Positions 24,156-26,346 of a DNA stretch of 26,346 bases are shown in pieces; the stretch's first letter is position 1, and every line of letters starts with the position of its first letter. This stretch comes from Lachnospiraceae bacterium (lineage in GTDB: Bacteria > Bacillota > Clostridia > Lachnospirales > Lachnospiraceae): the NCBI GenBank assembly GCA_900770785.1, contig CAAGLJ010000222.1:1-26346 (forward strand), read 5' to 3'. A program made the translations under genes and the position numbers. The notes under the pieces were generated by a model that was not told the origin of the DNA, did no database searches, and saw only the letters and a program-made list of their open reading frames with translations.

Positions 24156-24220
24156 ATTGCTTTTTGACTGCAGGAATTTCAGCCCCAAAAGCAGGCACAG
24201 TACGAAAGGAGATTATCATT

Positions 24221-26317
24221 ATGAAAAAAAGTATTCCTCAACTGTTTGGAAGTCTCGTCTTCAACGATCAGGTCATGCGTGACAAATTACCCAAAGATAT
24301 CTACAAAGCGTTAAAGAAGACGATTGAAAATAATACGCATCTGGAATTAGATGTTGCCAATTCTGTAGCCGTAGCCATGAAGGAATGGGCCGTTGAAAAT
24401 GGTGCCACCCATTTTACCCACTGGTTCCAGCCTATGACCGGTTTTACTGCTGAAAAACATGACAGCTTTATTACTCCTGTGGGTGACGGACAGATTATCA
24501 TGGATTTTTCCGGCAAAGAGCTGGTAAAGGGTGAACCGGATGCTTCCAGCTTCCCCTCCGGAGGCCTGCGTGCCACTTTCGAGGCCAGGGGCTATACCAA
24601 CTGGGATCCCACCTCTCCTGCATTTATTAAAGATGGCACCCTGTATATCCCTACTGCCTTCTGCTCCTACAGTGGAGAAGCTCTGGATAAGAAAACTCCC
24701 CTGCTTCGTTCCATGGAAACCTTAAGCCGGGAAGCCACTAAGGTACTTAACCTGCTGGGAAATACTGAGATTACCGGTGTATACACCACCGTTGGTCCTG
24801 AGCAGGAATACTTCCTGGTAGATAAAAAGCTGTACCAGCAGAGAAAAGATCTCATTTTTACCGGAAGAACCCTGCTTGGTGCAAAGCCTCCCAAGGGTCA
24901 GGAAATGGAGGATCACTATTTCGGTACTCTGAAAACGAGAGTATCCGCTTATATGCATGATTTGGATGAAGAACTGTGGAAGCTGGGCATTCCCGCCAAA
25001 ACCAAACACAATGAGGTGGCTCCTGCACAGCACGAGCTGGCTCCCGTATTCGAGACAGCCAACGTAGCTGTAGACCACAACCAGCTCACCATGGAAGTAA
25101 TGAAGAAGCTGGCGGACAAACATGATTTGGTTTGCCTTTTACATGAAAAGCCCTTTGCCGGCATCAATGGCTCCGGTAAACATAACAACTGGTCCATGAT
25201 TACCAATACCGGGGTAAACCTCCTGGACCCTGGACGTACTCCGGCAGAAAATACTCAGTTTCTGGTTTTCCTTGTAGCGGTAATCAAGGCCGTAGATGAA
25301 TATGCAGATTTAATGCGTGTTTCTGCAGCAAGTGCAGGAAATGATCACCGTCTGGGCGCTAACGAAGCACCTCCTGCCGTAGTATCTATTTTCCTGGGTG
25401 ATGAGCTGACCGCTGTTTTAGACTCCATCGAAAACGATACCTTCTTTGGCAAACAGCAGAGAATCCAGATGGAAACCGGTGCCACCGTACTGCCCCATTT
25501 CTTCAAGGACAATACGGATCGAAACCGTACCTCACCCTTTGCTTTTACCGGAAACAAATTTGAGTTCCGTATGCTGGGTTCCTCTTCTTCCGTTTCCGGC
25601 CCCAACATTGTGTTGAATACCGCCGTAGCAGAGGCCTTGTCCCAGTTCCATGAAAAATTAAAAAATGTGCCTGCCGAACAGATGGAGGAAGCAGTACATC
25701 AGTTGGTAAAGGAATGTATCCTTACCCACAAGAGGGTCATCTTCAACGGCAACGGCTATACCGATGAGTGGCTGAAAGAGGCTGAAAAACGTGGACTTTA
25801 CAACCTGAAATCCACTCCTGATTGTTTACCTGCCTTTATTGCAGAAAAAAATGTGGATTTATTCATCCGTCACAAAATTTATACCAAAAGTGAGATTTTC
25901 TCCCGCTATGAAATCCTACTGGAAAACTACGGTAAAACCCTGAACATTGAGGCCGAGACGCTGTTAGATATGGTACGCCGCCAGTTCCTTCCTGCTCTTT
26001 TGGATTATACCAATACTCTTGCTGCTTCCATCGGCAGCAAGCAGGCAGTGGCTTCCCTCTCCTGCAAGGCAGAAATTGGTCTGCTGACCCGCCTTTCTTC
26101 CTATTATGATGAGATTGACGAAAAAACTGAAAAGCTGAAGGCGGATATCCTTACTGCCGCCGGTACAGAGGATGCTCTGGAAGCTGCAAAATACTACCAC
26201 GAGGTTATTTTATCGGATATGGAAGCTATCCGTCACGTGGCTGATGAGGCAGAAGGCTACCTTCCGGAAGCCGTCCTTCCTTATCCCGCTTACGACAGGC
26301 TGCTGTTTTCCGTATAA
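24221..26317 (+). CDS. glnN: Glutamine synthetase type III
   Basis: GlnN makes glutamine from glutamate, ammonia and ATP. At 698 residues it has the length of type III enzymes (about 700), not the 440-470 of type I. Family features include the start MKKSIPQLFGSLVFND, HWFQPMTGFTAEKHDSF (the type III signature region), PSGGLRATFEARGYTNWDP, GPEQEYFLVD, HNEVAPAQHELAPVFE, INGSGKHNNWS and SAGNDHRLGANEAPPA. The ATG at 24221 follows AAAGGAG and matches the usual N-terminus; the frame stays open upstream, but only through the promoter and terminator. It has its own promoter and attenuator and is divergent from the pyrG-gltBD-glnA-nitR operon. With a divergent type I GlnA nearby, this is probably the main biosynthetic enzyme. 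The gene is complete, ending 29 bp before the window edge. Confidence 0.96.
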   Translation: MKKSIPQLFGSLVFNDQVMRDKLPKDIYKALKKTIENNTHLELDVANSVAVAMKEWAVENGATHFTHWFQPMTGFTAEKHDSFITPVGDGQIIMDFSGKELVKGEPDASSFPSGGLRATFEARGYTNWDPTSPAFIKDGTLYIPTAFCSYSGEALDKKTPLLRSMETLSREATKVLNLLGNTEITGVYTTVGPEQEYFLVDKKLYQQRKDLIFTGRTLLGAKPPKGQEMEDHYFGTLKTRVSAYMHDLDEELWKLGIPAKTKHNEVAPAQHELAPVFETANVAVDHNQLTMEVMKKLADKHDLVCLLHEKPFAGINGSGKHNNWSMITNTGVNLLDPGRTPAENTQFLVFLVAVIKAVDEYADLMRVSAASAGNDHRLGANEAPPAVVSIFLGDELTAVLDSIENDTFFGKQQRIQMETGATVLPHFFKDNTDRNRTSPFAFTGNKFEFRMLGSSSSVSGPNIVLNTAVAEALSQFHEKLKNVPAEQMEEAVHQLVKECILTHKRVIFNGNGYTDEWLKEAEKRGLYNLKSTPDCLPAFIAEKNVDLFIRHKIYTKSEIFSRYEILLENYGKTLNIEAETLLDMVRRQFLPALLDYTNTLAASIGSKQAVASLSCKAEIGLLTRLSSYYDEIDEKTEKLKADILTAAGTEDALEAAKYYHEVILSDMEAIRHVADEAEGYLPEAVLPYPAYDRLLFSV

Positions 26318-26346
26318 GGAATAGAAGTAGGATAATTATGTATACA

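Larger units (their letters stand above)
23768..24220. other. Divergent pyrG / glnN control region
   Basis: This 453-bp gap has two divergent promoters about 95 bp apart, and each leader carries an AAAGGT hexaloop hairpin fused to an intrinsic terminator. The middle (about 23981-24070) is AT-rich and noncoding, with TTTTTT-C-AAAAAA (24058-24070) just upstream of the glnN -35, possibly an UP-like element. A reading frame open upstream of glnN through this area is only a chance extension. Confidence 0.8.

Noticed and set aside
23945..24220. N-terminal extension of glnN giving a 790-residue protein
   Set aside because: The added 92 codons run through the glnN promoter and terminator, have no ribosome binding site, and read as low-complexity AT-rich coding; the ATG at 24221 has AAAGGAG and the family's usual N-terminus.
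26338..26346. Start of another gene at the right edge (ATG TAT ACA)
   Set aside because: Only three codons are visible and the purine stretch before the ATG is a weak ribosome binding site; not enough to call.

Overview
The window looks like chromosomal DNA of a Gram-positive anaerobe of the Clostridia, most likely a Lachnospiraceae-type gut bacterium. The reasons are protein-family content (type III glutamine synthetase, DapL aminotransferase, ANTAR regulator beside glnA, CZB and Cache chemoreceptors), strong GGAGG-type ribosome binding sites, sigma-A-like promoters and moderate GC. This is inference from content; I could not run a database search. I see no rRNA, tRNA, CRISPR array, insertion sequence or phage gene.

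Layout. 1-576 (-): 5' part of purB, cut by the window edge. 682-2265 (-): asnB behind a long leader with a hairpin and a terminator. 2585-4423 (+): polytopic membrane protein of unknown function. 4569-8881 (+): carA-carB, with an attenuator ahead of carA and a strong terminator after carB. 8953-12646 (-): two chemoreceptors, each with its own promoter. 12734-23767 (-): dapL, an ANTAR antiterminator gene (nitR-like), a divergent type I glnA, gltD, gltB and pyrG, transcribed in the order pyrG-gltB-gltD-glnA-nitR-dapL with no convincing internal terminator. 24221-26317 (+): glnN (type III glutamine synthetase), divergent from pyrG.

How it fits together. Nearly every metabolic gene makes glutamine or spends its amide nitrogen: two glutamine synthetases, glutamate synthase (GOGAT), CTP synthase, carbamoyl-phosphate synthase and asparagine synthetase. 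A predicted RNA-binding ANTAR protein sits in the middle. The leaders of carA, pyrG, glnN and asnB each carry a small hairpin with a C-G closing pair and an AAAGGN hexaloop. This matches the A1/G4 hexaloop that ANTAR proteins are known to bind. In carA, pyrG and glnN the hairpin shares bases with the 5' arm of an intrinsic terminator, so forming the hairpin and forming the terminator are mutually exclusive. I infer a local transcription-antitermination regulon run by the ANTAR protein, with positive autoregulation if the pyrG-to-dapL operon is one transcript. Each leader shows only one clear hexaloop hairpin, whereas the classic ANTAR target has two.

Other points worth a look: the ANTAR protein's receiver-like domain lacks the phospho-acceptor aspartate; the type I GlnA departs from the family at flap and substrate-loop positions; and the gltB-gltD gap holds an imperfect 46-bp direct repeat that carries a hairpin plus ribosome-binding-site module also found before gltB.
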